Source: an uncultured Clostridia bacterium (GTDB lineage Bacteria; Bacillota; Clostridia; Oscillospirales; Oscillospiraceae). Taken from it: a DNA stretch of 18,809 nt. Both the position numbers and the translations under genes were made by a program. The stretch lies in assembly GCA_945613045.1 (NCBI GenBank), contig CALZAG010000010.1:1-18809 (forward strand), written 5' to 3'. Positions 7,557 through 14,818 of the stretch are shown piece after piece (within the stretch, counting starts at the first letter, position 1; every line of letters starts with the position of its first letter). The notes below the pieces were generated by a model. It was not told the origin of the DNA and searched no databases. It worked only from the letters and a program-made list of their open reading frames with translations.

Positions 7557-9121
7557 ACGACAAGAAACGCGTCGGAGAGAAGCAGCTGGGCGTTCTTTTT
7601 AACGAAGGCAAGGTACGTCGCCGCCGTGAGTGGCGCGGTATAAAAGATACGCTGTATGATTACGGAAGATGGCTCTATCTTTTGTCTATACTTGCGCGCG
7701 TCATTATAAAGCCCCGCAATGTCAAGGCGATGTTCCGGTACAGATGGTTTGCAAATTATCTGGCTGTACCGCACATGATGGACAAATTCACGATGGGACT
7801 GCGCGACGAGCCCCTGCGCATAGTCCACACCGCCATGGACTTTGTCGTAAAGGACGTTGCGACCTGCATAGATAACTCGATAAAGGGCGACCGCCGCACC
7901 GGCAACAACGTAAAGTATTCGGATAAATGCGTGCTGTGGGACGAAAACGCGATGACCGCGGCCATGATGGGCTTTCCGACCCTCAACTGCATACTGCGCG
8001 AGGTTCCGACGATGTTCTCGGCAAACCTTCTCAACCAGCACTCCGGCCTGCATTATCTCGACGTCGCTCAGCAGTTCGGCATTCCGGGCGACGTGTGCCC
8101 CATGCCAGAAGCGGAACTCGGCGTCTCCATTGATGACGACTTCCCGGTACTCGGCAAGTGCGCCGTGCAGGTAAATACGACCTGCGACGGCTCACTGATG
8201 GGCAACGGCCTTATCGCGAAGCGCCTTGAGCGGGAGTATGGCATACCGACCTTCCAGCTCGTCGCGCCCATGCGGCACACGGAGGAAGACGTTCAGAAGT
8301 ATGCAGCGAATGATATAAAGAAAGCGATAGCATTTATCGAGGAGCAGACCGGCGAAAAGTGGGACTGGACGCATTACTTTGAGTGCGCAAAGCGCGTGAA
8401 CCAGACCACCCGAAACCGTGTGGCGTGGCTCGAGATTAACAGCACTCCTTACCCGCAGTTTATCGGCGCGACCTTCTCTCTGTATAATGATACCAACTAC
8501 ATGGGCAACTGCGGAAGATTCCCGATCTTTGCCGAGATCGACAAGAAGATAATGAAGTACGTCACGCATGGCTATAAAAACAAGACGATGATGGCGCCCG
8601 AATACCGCCACAGATGCATAGTTTGGGGCGTGCAGCCTCAGTACATAATCGATATGCTCAACTGGATGGTCCACTGCTGGGGCGTGGTGCCGCTGACCGA
8701 TATGCTTTCCATGGTTATAAGCGAGGAGATAGCGGAAGAGGATACTCCGGAAAACAGAGAGCAGGCCTACTACGACATGGCGTGGCTGACTATGAACATG
8801 ATCATGCGCAACCACACCCACGGCGGCTATAAGGTGCTCGTCGATGAGCTGTGGGAGTACTGCGAGAAGATGAACGCCGACATGGTCATGATGTGGGAGC
8901 ATATGTCCTGCAAGGCCCTGACCGGTATGCACGGCCAGTTTGAGGAGCAGGCCAGAGAGCGCGGCATAAACCTAGTCTGGGTCTGCCACGACCTTGCCGA
9001 CCCGCGAGTTTTCCCACGTCAGGCGATACGCGACCAGTTCAATCAGTATATGCGCACGGTAATGCGGGAAGAGCCGCTGGATCCTACCATCGAGGTCCTG
9101 CCGGATAACAATGCATGGTAA
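7541..9121 (+). CDS. 2-hydroxyacyl-CoA dehydratase family, large subunit with N-terminal extension (operon 2)
   Basis: 526-residue paralogue of the operon 1 large subunit. Candidate cluster cysteines are C186 (GIPGDVC), C215 (TTCD) and C457 (MSCKAL), in the same order and similar spacing. The N-terminal extension again contains RREWRGIKDT (about 28-37) followed by a hydrophobic stretch (WLYLLSILARVII, about 44-56) and FRYRWFANYLA, closely parallel to copy 1. The C-terminus has EEPLDPT and ends in NAW. The ribosome site GGGAGG (7526-7531) lies inside the preceding gene. Histidine-rich NHTHGGY parallels THTVGGN of copy 1. The microprotein gene follows after 18 bases. Superfamily assignment is firm; reaction and substrate are open. 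Confidence 0.88.
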   Translation: MAFAVNDKKRVGEKQLGVLFNEGKVRRRREWRGIKDTLYDYGRWLYLLSILARVIIKPRNVKAMFRYRWFANYLAVPHMMDKFTMGLRDEPLRIVHTAMDFVVKDVATCIDNSIKGDRRTGNNVKYSDKCVLWDENAMTAAMMGFPTLNCILREVPTMFSANLLNQHSGLHYLDVAQQFGIPGDVCPMPEAELGVSIDDDFPVLGKCAVQVNTTCDGSLMGNGLIAKRLEREYGIPTFQLVAPMRHTEEDVQKYAANDIKKAIAFIEEQTGEKWDWTHYFECAKRVNQTTRNRVAWLEINSTPYPQFIGATFSLYNDTNYMGNCGRFPIFAEIDKKIMKYVTHGYKNKTMMAPEYRHRCIVWGVQPQYIIDMLNWMVHCWGVVPLTDMLSMVISEEIAEEDTPENREQAYYDMAWLTMNMIMRNHTHGGYKVLVDELWEYCEKMNADMVMMWEHMSCKALTGMHGQFEEQARERGINLVWVCHDLADPRVFPRQAIRDQFNQYMRTVMREEPLDPTIEVLPDNNAW

Positions 9122-9139
9122 CAGATAAGGAGAACGGAT

Positions 9140-9310
9140 ATGTCAAAATTTAAAAAGCTGCCCCTTATGATGCTCGGCGGAGGCGCATCCTTCTTTGCCG
9201 TGACCTTCATCATATACTTCTTCAATCTCGATATGAAGTTCCTTTCAAGCTGCGTTGAGCCTATCCTGCTCTGGAACTACGACAGGATCCCGCGCAAGCA
9301 GTACATCTGA
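9140..9310 (+). CDS. 56-residue single-pass membrane microprotein (operon 2)
   Basis: Small ORF behind AAGGAG (9127-9132, spacing 7), directly after the large subunit. Layout: short basic N-terminus (MSKFKKL), one hydrophobic helix at ~8-28, then FFNLDM, then a tail with P..L...YD...R...I. It aligns without gaps to the 52-residue protein of operon 1 from the helix to the end. The short basic N-terminus favours an N-in, C-out topology by the positive-inside rule, although the tail also carries several basic residues. No known family is recognised. It is the last gene of operon 2 and ends just before a strong terminator. Role as a dedicated dehydratase partner is inference. Confidence 0.85.
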   Translation: MSKFKKLPLMMLGGGASFFAVTFIIYFFNLDMKFLSSCVEPILLWNYDRIPRKQYI

Positions 9311-9314
9311 GCAT

Positions 9315-9348
9315 AAAAACTCCTGTGGCCTTTGCCACAGGAGTTTTT
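9315..9348. terminator. Bidirectional terminator between operon 2 and the anti-sigma gene
   Basis: Perfect 15-bp stem AAAAACTCCTGTGGC / GCCACAGGAGTTTTT with a CTTT loop. A and T runs flank it on both sides, and the gene on each side ends here, so it can stop transcription from both strands. Confidence 0.92.
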
Positions 9349-9355
9349 GCTGTTA

Positions 9356-10600
9356 TCAGTCGTCAAGCTCCTTGTCGAAGGTGAGAACTGCGCCGTTTGC
9401 AGCGTCGATGTCATAGCTGTATTCGTAGTTGCCGTATTTGAATTCAACCTCGTATACATATCTGCCGCCCTCGCGGTCAAGCTCGGCGTGGAGACGGCTG
9501 ACCTGTGCCGCGGTGAGTCCGGCGTGGCCAAGAGCCGCGCTTTTGGCTTTTTCAGCGCCCACAACGTCGGTGCTGCTGCCGGACTGCGTACTGTCGGAGC
9601 CGACAGCAGAGCCGCCCTGCTGGATATTGCCGCCGTTGTCTATCTCAAACCAGATAACCTCGCCGCTTCGGGCGTCGATATCGTATTCATATTCGGCGCG
9701 GCCGCTGTTAAATTCAATTTCGTATACCATACGGCCGTATTCGTAATCAAGATCGATCTCGATTTCCTGCACGGCGTCACGGCTTAGACCTGCGTGGGTT
9801 AGGGCGGCGCTGAGTGCCGCGTCGTTTCCAATGTAGGATTTTTCGCTTGCCTGACCCTGAGCGCTGATGTTTGGAAGCTGCTTGCCGCCGGCGATGAGGT
9901 TGAGCTCATTTATGGTCAGGCCGACCAGCTCTTCAAAGTTGTGACGGCTGTCGCTGGCGACGATCTCGGTGATGAGCTTCGCCTTGCCGACGGTGATACC
10001 GTACTTATCCGCCTTCTCGACCAGATCGCTGTCGGCGTCGGATACGTTCTGGCTGAGAACGGAGCAGTCCTTGAGAAGCTTGTTGACGCTCTCGGTGAGC
10101 TTGGCCTGAAGCGTATCCGCGTCATAGCCGTCAACACCGGATACCGACAAAAGTATCGAGTTTGCCATGTCGTCCAGATAGCCGTGCTGCAGCATTGAGC
10201 CGATTATCGCGTTTACCGCGACCTCAAAGCCTGTGCCCTCAAGCTCCATGCCGTCGAGCACTTCGCGGCCGTCGTCGTTGAGACCGACAGCGGAGATGAT
10301 TTTTTCGTTTTTATCAACACTGAGCTCGATGCTGGGGTTTACGTCGAATGAGACAACTGCGGCGAGGGTGCCGGAGCTGCCGCCCTGAAAATTCTTAGCC
10401 AGAAATATACCGGCAATGAGCAGTACGAACACCGCGGCGATCGCGGCAACGCTGCGAAGGGTGTTGTTCTTTTTCTTTTCCATGTAAATTACCTTTCCTT
10501 TCTGTTGGTCACAGGCGTCCATTATGCCGCCGAGGACGTCGGGAACCGCGTTGGAAACGGCAGATCTCAGAGTGTTTTCAATCTTATCATTGTTATTCAT
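9356..10600 (-). CDS. RsgI-like membrane anti-sigma factor with tandem PepSY domains
   Basis: 414-residue single-pass membrane protein that probably holds the adjacent ECF sigma factor inactive. Residues 1-49 would be the cytoplasmic sigma-binding part (no ZAS-type HxxxCxxC motif). One transmembrane helix lies at ~50-69. An RsgI-middle-like domain begins at ~80, with the typical SFDVNPSIELSVDKNEKI and GREVLDGMELEG. Two PepSY-like repeats follow at ~258-322 and ~345-411, each with a YxYDIDA..G.V core, separated by a Gly/Ser-rich linker. The start at 10600 is chosen because it lies one base after the sigma stop codon with GGAGG at the end of the sigma gene; an ATG at 10621 would overlap. The external signal sensed is not evident. 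Confidence 0.87.
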   Translation of the reverse strand: MNNNDKIENTLRSAVSNAVPDVLGGIMDACDQQKGKVIYMEKKKNNTLRSVAAIAAVFVLLIAGIFLAKNFQGGSSGTLAAVVSFDVNPSIELSVDKNEKIISAVGLNDDGREVLDGMELEGTGFEVAVNAIIGSMLQHGYLDDMANSILLSVSGVDGYDADTLQAKLTESVNKLLKDCSVLSQNVSDADSDLVEKADKYGITVGKAKLITEIVASDSRHNFEELVGLTINELNLIAGGKQLPNISAQGQASEKSYIGNDAALSAALTHAGLSRDAVQEIEIDLDYEYGRMVYEIEFNSGRAEYEYDIDARSGEVIWFEIDNGGNIQQGGSAVGSDSTQSGSSTDVVGAEKAKSAALGHAGLTAAQVSRLHAELDREGGRYVYEVEFKYGNYEYSYDIDAANGAVLTFDKELDD

Positions 10601-10601
10601 T

Positions 10602-11168
10602 TCATTCTGCCTCCATCGCAATCCGTAGCTTTTTTATGGCTCGTGAGTATTTCGAAAGAACTGTCGCAGTCGGAATATCGAGCATCCGCGCTATCTCGCG
10701 GTGCTTCATTCCCGCCACTGCGTGCAGCATGACGATCTGCTGCTGCTCGTCTGACAAGACCTTCATGGCTACCTGAAGGAGCATTCGCTCATCAGGGCTC
10801 ACATTGGGAGACGAGGTAAGGTACCTGCCCCAATCCTCCTCGTCGAGATCAAGCTGTTTTCTGACGGCTCTCAGGCGCATTCTCGCAAGGTTTTTGGCTA
10901 TGGTCATGATCCAAGCCATCGGCTTTCCCCGGGGAACGTAGCCGGCTGCGGCCGAGTATACGGCAATGTATGTGTCCTGAAGGACATCCTCAGCGTCTGC
11001 GGGGCTGTGAGATAAGCTGATTGCAAAGCCGTAGACAGCGGCTTTTGTGCGTTCGTACAGCTCGCCGAGCGCCTCCTTATCCTCCTTTGCGATACGAGCC
11101 AGCAGCGCTTCCAGCTCATATGCATCGTCTGCGCAGTATTTTGTTGGAGAGGTCGTCAGTGTGATCAT
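10602..11168 (-). CDS. ECF-type RNA polymerase sigma factor
   Basis: 188-residue sigma-70 family protein of extracytoplasmic-function type. Region 2 lies at ~35-100 with the core-binding and -10 recognition pattern DAEDVLQDTYIAVY and the following AWIMTIAKNLARMRLR. Region 4 (helix-turn-helix) lies at ~128-185 with HREIARMLDIPTATVLSKYSRAIKKLR. The ATG follows AAAGGACGGAG with suitable spacing. The anti-sigma gene starts one base after its stop codon, the usual arrangement for a sigma/anti-sigma pair. No convincing ECF autoregulatory promoter (GAAC-type -35) was seen upstream, so it may be read from the dapF side. Target genes cannot be predicted from this window. Confidence 0.9.
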   Translation of the reverse strand: MITLTTSPTKYCADDAYELEALLARIAKEDKEALGELYERTKAAVYGFAISLSHSPADAEDVLQDTYIAVYSAAAGYVPRGKPMAWIMTIAKNLARMRLRAVRKQLDLDEEDWGRYLTSSPNVSPDERMLLQVAMKVLSDEQQQIVMLHAVAGMKHREIARMLDIPTATVLSKYSRAIKKLRIAMEAE

Positions 11169-11185
11169 CTTGCGCTCCGTCCTTT

Positions 11186-11208
11186 AGCATAGTGTGCATT
11201 TCTATGCT
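11186..11208. repeat. 7-bp inverted repeat in the leader of the sigma gene
   Basis: AGCATAG (11186-11192) and CTATGCT (11202-11208) flank a 9-base loop, ending about 17 bases upstream of the sigma-factor ATG on the minus strand. No T-run follows. It could be an operator or a 5' leader hairpin; support is weak. Confidence 0.35.
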
Positions 11209-11262
11209 TCACCATATTAATGCACGGGAAGGTCGTTTTATTGCATGGAATTTGAAAAAATT

Positions 11263-12078
11263 TTAAAAAAGCTCGGTTTCCCCGCGGCATATCACGCAGG
11301 TCGGGCCGGTAAGGAGAATATCCCGCACCCCGTCCGCGTCAGCCGACAGGCTGATATACAAGTCGCCGCCGGGCATCTGCACGCGGACATTGCTGCCGGA
11401 TACAAGACCTTTCAGAGTTGTAACGGCGGCTATGCTGCCGCTGCCGGTACCGCAGGCGAGGGTGAAATCCTCAACGCCGCGCTCAAAAGTGACGGCTTTG
11501 ACGTGATCATGGCCGATAAGCTTAACAAAGCTCACATTGGCGCCCTTTGGGAAGGCCGTGTCAAAGCGCAGTGCGCGTCCCAGCTCACGCAGCTCATTTT
11601 CGGGTCTTTCGTCCCAATCGTCCATAATGACGACGGCGTGGGGTATTCCGGGGCTTCCAAGCTCGACATATGAGCAGTCGCAGCCGCAGGCCTGCCTGTG
11701 CAGGTCGATGACGCTTGGGTCGTTGAGCCTTATGCGGTACAGGCTTTCGGATATCCTCTCGCCGGTGACAGGACCGGCGGTGGTCTCAATATGCTGTATA
11801 TCTCCTGCAAGCCCGTGCTCATAGCCATAGCGGGCGATGCATCTTGCGCCGTTGCCGCACATCTCGCCGAGGCTGCCGTCGGCATTGTAAAACAGCAGCT
11901 TGAAATCGCCGCCGTCAGTGGCTTTAGCAGTCAGCATAAGCCCGTCGGCGCCTATACCTGTCCTTCGGCTGCACAAGGTTCGCGCAAGCTCCGGTATGCG
12001 CTCAGTGTCTATGTGCTCTTCCAATGTATTTATAATAACGAAGTCGTTTCCGGCTCCATGCATTTTCGTGAATTTCAT
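11263..12078 (-). CDS. dapF: Diaminopimelate epimerase
   Basis: 271-residue cytoplasmic enzyme that interconverts LL- and meso-diaminopimelate, the last shared step to lysine and the peptidoglycan cross-linking amino acid. The family signature starts at the N-terminus (KMHGAGNDF). Both catalytic cysteines are present: C74 in GEMCGNGARC and C209 in LACGTGSGS. ERGVE (199-203) and the substrate-contacting N11 are intact. The length is normal for the family. GGAG precedes the ATG by about 7 bases. It is divergent from the CoA-transferase gene and is followed on the same strand by the sigma gene after 94 bases without a clear terminator, so some co-transcription is possible. The assignment is secure. 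Confidence 0.96.
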   Translation of the reverse strand: MKFTKMHGAGNDFVIINTLEEHIDTERIPELARTLCSRRTGIGADGLMLTAKATDGGDFKLLFYNADGSLGEMCGNGARCIARYGYEHGLAGDIQHIETTAGPVTGERISESLYRIRLNDPSVIDLHRQACGCDCSYVELGSPGIPHAVVIMDDWDERPENELRELGRALRFDTAFPKGANVSFVKLIGHDHVKAVTFERGVEDFTLACGTGSGSIAAVTTLKGLVSGSNVRVQMPGGDLYISLSADADGVRDILLTGPTCVICRGETELF

Positions 12079-12141
12079 CCGTTAGCTCCATTATCTTATT
12101 AACAATTATAACATTAGCTAATAAAATATTATAGGATGTGC

Positions 12142-12170
12142 TTGAATTTGGTATCGGTATATAATATAAT
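12142..12170 (+). promoter_or_regulatory. Promoter of the CoA-transferase gene
   Basis: TTGAAT (12142-12147), 17-base spacer, TATAAT (12165-12170), 40 bases before the ATG at 12211. A second overlapping TATAAT at 12160-12165 has a worse spacing. It lies in the 132-base divergent region shared with dapF, for which no clear promoter was found. Confidence 0.7.
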
Positions 12171-12210
12171 ATATCATAATGAATACAAAATTTTTTCAGG
12201 AGTGTTAAAA

Positions 12211-13518
12211 ATGACCGATTATAATGCATTATACGCACAAAAGCTTATCACCGCGCAGGCGCTTGCCGAGCAGGTACAGTCCGGCTGGCTTCTCGGTATG
12301 GACACCGGTCCTTCCCAGACCCCCGCAATCATGAGCGCCATCGCCGACAAGGTGAGAAACAGTGACATAAAGGGCGTTCAGGTGCAGACCCTGCTGGACA
12401 TCTATCCCTTTGAATTCTACGCCGACGATTCCCTCGCAGGCAAGATGACCGGCTATTCCTGGTTTTCCTCCGGCGGTGCGCGCAAGGCGGTAAACGGCGG
12501 CTATGCCGATCTTTTCCCCACATACTACAGGGATATACCCCGCCATATCCGTGCCGAATACGAGTACGACGCTTTCTGCGTCGCCGTGTCTCCCATGGAC
12601 AGCCACGGTTATTTCAGCCTTGCCCTCAACGGCTCCTACGCGGAAGCGATGATCGATAAGGCCAAGAGGATCTTTATCGAAGTAAATGAGAAGCAGCCCC
12701 GCTGTCTGTGCGGCACTCAGCTCCATATCTCTCAGGTGGACGCCATTGTTGAGAATACACACGAGCTGCCCGTTCTGCCTCCCGTGGTCCTGGATGAGAC
12801 AAGCATCACCATCGGAAACCTTATCGCAGAGCAGATTCCCGACGGCGCCTGCATCCAGCTCGGCATCGGTGCGATACCGGACGCAACCGGTATGGCTCTG
12901 AAGGCAAAGAAGGATCTCGGCATCCACACCGAAATGTTTACCGACTCTATGGTCGAGCTTATCGAGTGCGGCGCAGTGAACAACTCCAGGAAGCAGATCC
13001 ACCGCGGCAAGACGGTCACCACCTTTGCCTATGGCTCCAAGAGAATATATGATTTTATCGACGATAACCCCGCAGTTGAGGTTCTGCCTGTCGATTATGT
13101 CAATGACCCGGAGGTCATCTGCAGGAACGATAACATGATCTCGATTAACGCGGCGCTCGAAGTCGACTTCTTCGGTCAGGTCTGCGCCGAATCAGTCGGC
13201 ACCAAGCATATGTCCGGCTCCGGCGGTCAGGTCGACTATGTGCGCGGCGCATGCCAGTCCAAGGGCGGTAAGAGCTTCATAGCCTTCACCTCCACGGCCA
13301 AGGGCGGCACAATCAGCAAGATAAAGCCTATTCTTACTCCGGGCGCTATCTGCACCACCAGCAAGAACGACGTCGACTACATCGTGACTGAGTATGGCAT
13401 AGCTCATCTGCGCGGCAGAAGTCTCAGCGACCGTACCCGTCAGCTCATTGCCATTGCACATCCCGACTTCCGTGATGAGCTCACCTTTGAGGCGAAAAAG
13501 CGCGGTATACTTATTTGA
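12211..13518 (+). CDS. Acyl-CoA:acetate CoA-transferase (4-hydroxybutyrate/butyryl-CoA transferase family)
   Basis: 435-residue protein of the acetyl-CoA hydrolase/transferase family, which moves CoA between carboxylic acids through a glutamyl-CoA intermediate. The probable catalytic glutamate is E241 in GIHTEMFTD, close to E238 known for Clostridium aminobutyricum 4-hydroxybutyrate CoA-transferase. Also visible are QLGIGAIPDA (substrate/CoA loop), SGSGGQVDY and the C-terminal TEYGIAHLRGRS. The start at 12211 is chosen because CAGGAG lies 8 bases upstream; the longer frame from 12136 would include the promoter. Sequence alone does not distinguish 4-hydroxybutyrate, butyryl or propionyl preference. 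It has its own promoter and terminator. Serving the dehydratases 3 kb away by making hydroxyacyl-CoA is possible but unproven; end-step butyrate formation is equally possible. Confidence 0.88.
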   Translation: MTDYNALYAQKLITAQALAEQVQSGWLLGMDTGPSQTPAIMSAIADKVRNSDIKGVQVQTLLDIYPFEFYADDSLAGKMTGYSWFSSGGARKAVNGGYADLFPTYYRDIPRHIRAEYEYDAFCVAVSPMDSHGYFSLALNGSYAEAMIDKAKRIFIEVNEKQPRCLCGTQLHISQVDAIVENTHELPVLPPVVLDETSITIGNLIAEQIPDGACIQLGIGAIPDATGMALKAKKDLGIHTEMFTDSMVELIECGAVNNSRKQIHRGKTVTTFAYGSKRIYDFIDDNPAVEVLPVDYVNDPEVICRNDNMISINAALEVDFFGQVCAESVGTKHMSGSGGQVDYVRGACQSKGGKSFIAFTSTAKGGTISKIKPILTPGAICTTSKNDVDYIVTEYGIAHLRGRSLSDRTRQLIAIAHPDFRDELTFEAKKRGILI

Positions 13519-13534
13519 TATTACAGCATAACAA

Positions 13535-13565
13535 GACCGCCGGCAGCAAGCCGGCGGTCAATTTG
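13535..13565 (+). terminator. Stem-loop terminator after the CoA-transferase
   Basis: Perfect 10-bp GC-rich stem GACCGCCGGC / GCCGGCGGTC with AGCAA loop (13535-13559), followed by only a short AATTT tail, so termination may be incomplete. Confidence 0.72.
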
Positions 13566-13696
13566 TCAGACGACTCAGGATATAAGCCCGTACTGAAAGA
13601 GCCACGGCAGTGAACGGCTGGACGAATCCCCGCGGTGTTTTCACACATCAGATGTCTTTCACATATGGTGTACTGCTATCATTTTTGGAGGAAGCC

Positions 13697-14050
13697 ATGC
13701 GTAACGACCATTATGTAGTTGAGTCCCTTGAGCTGCATCTGTTCTTCGGACGTATAATGAAAGAGCATGCCCTGTTTATACGTGGACTTCTCGATCCCTG
13801 CGAAGCCGAACTTATTAATACTGCGGATGAATCTGCCATGGAGTTTGCAGAGCTGCTGCACCAGTGCAACAGTGCTCAGGACCAAACTCTGACGGAAAAG
13901 TCGCTTGAAAAGACCGTCAAACTGAGAGACTTTAAAGCGGCCGGAGCAAAGGGCATACAGCAGTGCAGGATACGCTCGGTCATTCTGCCGCTGCTTGCCG
14001 ACCACGTTCTTCGGGAAGCCAACCATTATATCCGCCTGCTGAGGTATTGA
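13697..14050 (+). CDS. DUF2935 family protein, single-unit form
   Basis: 117-residue helical protein resembling one unit of the DUF2935 family, which has a ferritin/hemerythrin-like helical fold. Matching features are LELHLFFGRIMKEHALFIR, LLDPCEAEL and LADHVLREANHYIRLL. E23, H24, D102, H103, E107 and H110 are placed as possible metal ligands. Family members usually carry two such units (more than 200 residues), so this is about half length. The start at 13697 is chosen for GGAGG at 13687-13691; the longer frame from GTG 13610 lacks a ribosome site. The upstream 13566-13686 shows no further gene. Function in the family is unknown. Confidence 0.8.
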   Translation: MRNDHYVVESLELHLFFGRIMKEHALFIRGLLDPCEAELINTADESAMEFAELLHQCNSAQDQTLTEKSLEKTVKLRDFKAAGAKGIQQCRIRSVILPLLADHVLREANHYIRLLRY

Positions 14051-14139
14051 GCAATTAGCCGGACATTTCAAAGCAAGAAGCCATATCGGCTGCAGCAGCA
14101 AGGGCTTAAACGCCTTTGCAGCGGTTGGCAGCGCTGCTT

Positions 14140-14186
14140 AAAAAGGATGCGTCACAGAATCATCATTCTGCAACGCACCCTTTTTT
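14140..14186. terminator. Bidirectional terminator between the DUF2935 and DUF1836 genes
   Basis: Long stem built of three perfect blocks, AAAAAGG/CCTTTTT, TGCGT/ACGCA and CAGAAT/ATTCTG, with small interior mismatches. A-run on the left, T-run on the right, between convergent genes. Confidence 0.87.
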
Positions 14187-14189
14187 ATG

Positions 14190-14765
14190 TTATGCCTGTT
14201 CGCCGTCGTCTTCCGATTCCGGCTCGGGCCTGATCTCGAGAGCGACGAGCTTTTCAGTCAGAAGCTTGTAGAGGTTTGAGTATATTGCTGATTCCATAAC
14301 AAGATTTTTTACGGGAATATCGTTGGTTACGCTCTCGTCAAAAATCGTCACAGAGGACTGCCTTACCTGCTCCGCGCAAAGCACGGATATGCTGCGATGG
14401 CGCAGAACAAAATCATTATATATCTCCTTTGCCGTATCATCCGGTATGTTCATGGGTATAATTCTGCTTACAACAGAAATGCTGAGACTCTGCTTGAGCG
14501 AGCATATTATGATAAGATACGCAAGGTGGATACGGGTGTATTTTTTCTTGACCGGAGCGGGCATGATCTTCATACGGACGTAATTGTTTATTGTGCTGGG
14601 TGTGATAACAGGCTCGCTTGCTTCGTCATGGGGCAGAAGATCGAGAAAACGCCCGACAAGCGAGATGACCTGATCCATGTACAGCTCAAAGTCCGGAAGC
14701 TCCTCCCAGGTCGGAAGATGAAAACCCGCGATGTATTTATCCCATCTGTACAGCTTTGCCGCAAT
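14190..14765 (-). CDS. DUF1836 family protein with non-standard start
   Basis: Protein of the DUF1836 family, function unknown. TPSTINNYVRMKIMPAPVKKKYTRIHLAYLI looks like a winged or MerR-like helix-turn-helix in two parts (TPSTINNYVRMKIMP, then KKKYTRIHLAYLI), so DNA binding is plausible. The first ATG is at 14678, but the same frame upstream still encodes protein-like sequence (FHLPTWEELPDFELY directly before that methionine), which fits the usual N-terminus of the family. No ATG, GTG or TTG exists between that point and the upstream stop codon at 14820-14822. An ATT at 14765-14763 with AAGGAAG just before it is the best candidate start and gives 191 residues; a CTG at 14753 is the alternative. 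If initiation is at 14678, the protein has 162 residues. Confidence 0.75.
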   Translation of the reverse strand: MAAKLYRWDKYIAGFHLPTWEELPDFELYMDQVISLVGRFLDLLPHDEASEPVITPSTINNYVRMKIMPAPVKKKYTRIHLAYLIIICSLKQSLSISVVSRIIPMNIPDDTAKEIYNDFVLRHRSISVLCAEQVRQSSVTIFDESVTNDIPVKNLVMESAIYSNLYKLLTEKLVALEIRPEPESEDDGEQA

Positions 14766-14818
14766 GACTTCCTTATTGTAAATAACGATTACCCCCCGAT
14801 CCGGTGATTGTTTATGAC

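Noticed and set aside
2766..9310. Assigning the dehydratases to a named enzyme (hgdAB, hadBC, fldBC or lcdAB)
   Set aside because: The superfamily is clear, but the long large subunits and lack of pathway partners do not allow any of these substrates to be chosen, so no gene symbols are given.
11169..11262. ECF-type autoregulatory promoter before the sigma gene
   Set aside because: No GAAC-type -35 with a CGT-type -10 at 16-17 bases was found on the minus strand.
12079..12141. Sigma-A promoter for dapF on the minus strand
   Set aside because: TATAAT-like words exist in the AT-rich gap, but none has an acceptable -35 at 16-18 bases.
13566..13690. Possible riboswitch or structured leader before the DUF2935 gene
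   Set aside because: Some short complementary GC-rich words are present, but I could not match the stretch to any known riboswitch consensus and found no terminator-antiterminator pair.
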